Origin: Snodgrassella alvi SCGC AB-598-O02
Lineage (GTDB): Bacteria; Pseudomonadota; Gammaproteobacteria; Burkholderiales; Neisseriaceae
Length of the DNA stretch: 36,366 nucleotides
NCBI GenBank assembly: GCA_000725195.1
Contig: JAIL01000247.1
Location: 1-36,366 of the forward strand
Direction: 5' to 3'
Below the pieces are notes generated by a model that was not told where the DNA came from, did not search any database, and saw nothing but the letters and a program-made list of their open reading frames with translations. This document shows positions 34,924 to 36,366 of the stretch, one piece after another. Within the stretch, counting starts at the first letter, position 1. Every line of letters starts with the position of its first letter. A program made the translations under genes and the position numbers.

Positions 34924-35787
34924 ATGACAACGGACACTTATATTCAAAATTTAGAATTAATTAAATACCCGCGTACACCACATTTAGAAAGTTCGCGTTT
35001 ACAGTTTGGTGATATTGAACATGGTCAGCAACCTTATCATCTATTAGTCGGACAATATATTGTAGTAGAAGAAAAACTTGATGGTGCTAACTGTGCAATC
35101 AGTTTTTCCGAGAGTGGTGAACTTTTATTACAATCACGTGGTCATTATTTGACAGGAGGCGGTAGAGAGCGCCAATTTAATTTATTTAAACACTGGGCAA
35201 CAGTACATGAAAGCTGGTTGTTAGAACGCTTAGAAGATCGCTATATTATGTATGGCGAGTGGTTGCATAAAAAACATGCAATTTTTTATGATGCATTACC
35301 ACATTATTTTTGTGAATTCGATATTTGGGACAGACATAATAATCATTTCTTATCCACACACAAACGCCATCAATTACTCATCAATGGCCCTGTTCTGTCT
35401 GTTCCAGTTCTGTATTCTGGTATAGCACCGGAAAAATTATGTGATTTATTGACACTTGTTAAATTTTCTTTAGCCAAATCAAAAAATTGGCGGGTTTGTT
35501 TTGAGAAAATCGTCGCTCAGGAAAAATTTGATTTAATAAAAGCAAGGAAACAGTGCGATAAATCCGATTTTATGGAAGGATTATATTTAAAAATTGAATC
35601 GGAAAATACGACAACCGGTCGTTTAAAATGGGTCAGACAGGATTTTGTTCAATCCATATTAGATTCTGGTCAACACCACTCAGAACAACCATTTATTCCC
35701 AACCAATTAGCTGAAAAAGTTGAGCTTTATACGCCACAACTAACCATCAACTGGAATAAAGGAATTGTATCCGGAGGTGACTTATGA
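34924..35787 (+). CDS. ATP-dependent RNA ligase (Rnl-like)
   Basis: Covalent nucleotidyltransferase, 287 residues. The motifs come in the right order: I, Lys51-Leu-Asp-Gly in VVEEKLDGANC, the AMP-accepting lysine; SRG at 71-73; III, YGEWL (110-114); IIIa, CEFDIWD (130-136); IV, EGLYLKIE (218-225); V, LKWVR (234-238) with Lys235. It lacks the domains of NAD ligases and the size of DNA ligases, so RNA sealing of 5'-phosphate and 3'-OH ends is the likely reaction. GGAGAAAACAAA precedes the ATG. It overlaps the HD gene by 4 bases (ATGA), with GGAGG inside its own 3' end, so the two are tightly coupled. The exact Rnl subfamily cannot be fixed by eye. Confidence 0.88.
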   Translation: MTTDTYIQNLELIKYPRTPHLESSRLQFGDIEHGQQPYHLLVGQYIVVEEKLDGANCAISFSESGELLLQSRGHYLTGGGRERQFNLFKHWATVHESWLLERLEDRYIMYGEWLHKKHAIFYDALPHYFCEFDIWDRHNNHFLSTHKRHQLLINGPVLSVPVLYSGIAPEKLCDLLTLVKFSLAKSKNWRVCFEKIVAQEKFDLIKARKQCDKSDFMEGLYLKIESENTTTGRLKWVRQDFVQSILDSGQHHSEQPFIPNQLAEKVELYTPQLTINWNKGIVSGGDL

Positions 35788-36366
35788 GTTATTCACAATT
35801 ACAACAGGAAATTGCCTATAGTATTAACAAAGATAATTTTGATCAGTGGCTAAACTGCATACCTGAACTGAATAAATTAATTACCACGCCTCAAGATCCA
35901 TATTACCATGGTGAAGGTAATGTCTGGATTCACACTCAAATGGTACTAAGAGCATTAATTGCGCAAGATGAATTTGCAAAATCCGCTCCTGAAGAGCAGT
36001 TTATATTATTCATGACTGCGTTGTTACATGACATTGCCAAGCCGGAAACGACAATAATCGATGAGATTAGCGGACGAATTTCACAACCAAGACATTCAAA
36101 AAAAGGCGAAATAAGTAGCCGAATATTATTATGGCGGCTGGGTGTTCCGTTTGAATTAAGAGAAAAAATCTGTCGGATTATACGTGTCCATCAGGTACCG
36201 TTTTATGCATTAAGTGACAATATCAGAAATAAATCACCAGAATGGTTAATCTATTGCCTATCATGGGAGCTGCCAGTCTGGATGTTGTGTATGCAGGCAA
36301 AAGCTGATATAGAGGGTCGTATTTACGCTGATAAAAACAGAATACTTGATGAAGTTGAGCTCTTTA
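35784..36366 (+). CDS. HD-domain protein, probable N-terminal part of an HD-Pnk RNA end-healing enzyme (truncated by window)
   Basis: 194 residues are visible before the window ends. The HD metal phosphohydrolase residues are in place: His50 in VWIHTQMV, His82-Asp83 in LLHDIAKPETT, His104 in QPRHSKKG and His136 in RVHQVPF. YYHGEGNVW before the first His is typical of the phosphoesterase domain of HD-Pnk proteins, which remove 2',3'-cyclic or 3' phosphates and, in a C-terminal P-loop domain, phosphorylate 5'-OH ends. That kinase part would lie beyond the window. GGAGG 6-7 bases before the ATG and the overlap with the ligase stop support coupled expression. If no kinase domain follows, it would be a stand-alone HD phosphatase. 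Confidence 0.8.
   Translation, partial: MSYSQLQQEIAYSINKDNFDQWLNCIPELNKLITTPQDPYYHGEGNVWIHTQMVLRALIAQDEFAKSAPEEQFILFMTALLHDIAKPETTIIDEISGRISQPRHSKKGEISSRILLWRLGVPFELREKICRIIRVHQVPFYALSDNIRNKSPEWLIYCLSWELPVWMLCMQAKADIEGRIYADKNRILDEVELF

Noticed and set aside
1..36366. CRISPR array, complete IS element or prophage
   Set aside because: No regularly spaced direct repeats, transposase or phage structural gene was seen on either strand.

Overview
The window looks like a chromosomal segment from a low-GC member of the Neisseriaceae (Betaproteobacteria). Reasons: betaproteobacterial/neisserial versions of PheT, IHF-alpha, LeuB/C/D, TrhP, ETF-QO and GshA; the pheT-ihfA-MerR order; and one inverted pair of a sequence close to a Neisseriaceae DNA-uptake-sequence dialect (CGGCTGCCTGAA). 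The AT-rich spacers, decayed genes and scarcity of uptake sequences suggest a host-restricted lineage, Snodgrassella-like. That assignment is inference from family recollection, not a database match.

Layout. 1-3.3 kb: pheT, ihfA and a MerR-like regulator, then tRNA-Pro(GGG). 3.6-4.1 kb: a DUF4177 protein and a 42-residue single-span membrane protein. 4.5-8.8 kb: recO divergent from trhP (yegQ), then hemH and a ThiE-like protein whose C-terminal phosphate site looks degenerate. 8.9-10.5 kb: a PiT phosphate transporter. 10.7-13.3 kb: a graveyard of three linked genes (TetA-like exporter lacking its N-terminal half, RhtX/FptX-like siderophore importer with an in-frame TAA, N-terminal fragment of a PLP-dependent decarboxylase), best read as remains of a siderophore locus. 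13.4-16.4 kb: yfeH, tRNA-Thr(CGT), and two unrecognised proteins. 16.6-19.5 kb: ETF-QO, a 0.95-kb gene-free stretch, and a small lipoprotein with four 36-bp coding repeats. 19.5-26.1 kb, minus strand: a dapF-DUF484-membrane protein operon and a gshA-trpS-gshB-dgkA operon that pairs both glutathione-synthesis steps. 26.4-30.8 kb: leuC, two tandem entericidin-like lipopeptides, leuD, a decayed small membrane ORF, and leuB. 30.9-34.4 kb: pqiABC, an MCE lipid-transport system. 34.7 kb to the end: an RNA-repair operon, an ATP-dependent RNA ligase followed with ATGA overlap by an HD protein resembling the N-terminal domain of HD-Pnk end-healing enzymes (cut by the window edge).

The most interesting region is the last. 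A correctly spaced sigma-54 type -24/-12 element (TGGCGTC-N4-TTGCA, 34732-34747) lies about 180 bases before the ligase start. It is followed by a leader with two translationally coupled mini-ORFs and long-range complementarities, and preceded by a 13-base dyad that could be an activator site. Sigma-54 control of RNA repair is known for RtcBA/RtcR; here a similar logic seems to be attached to a different, Rnl plus HD-Pnk type, repair module.
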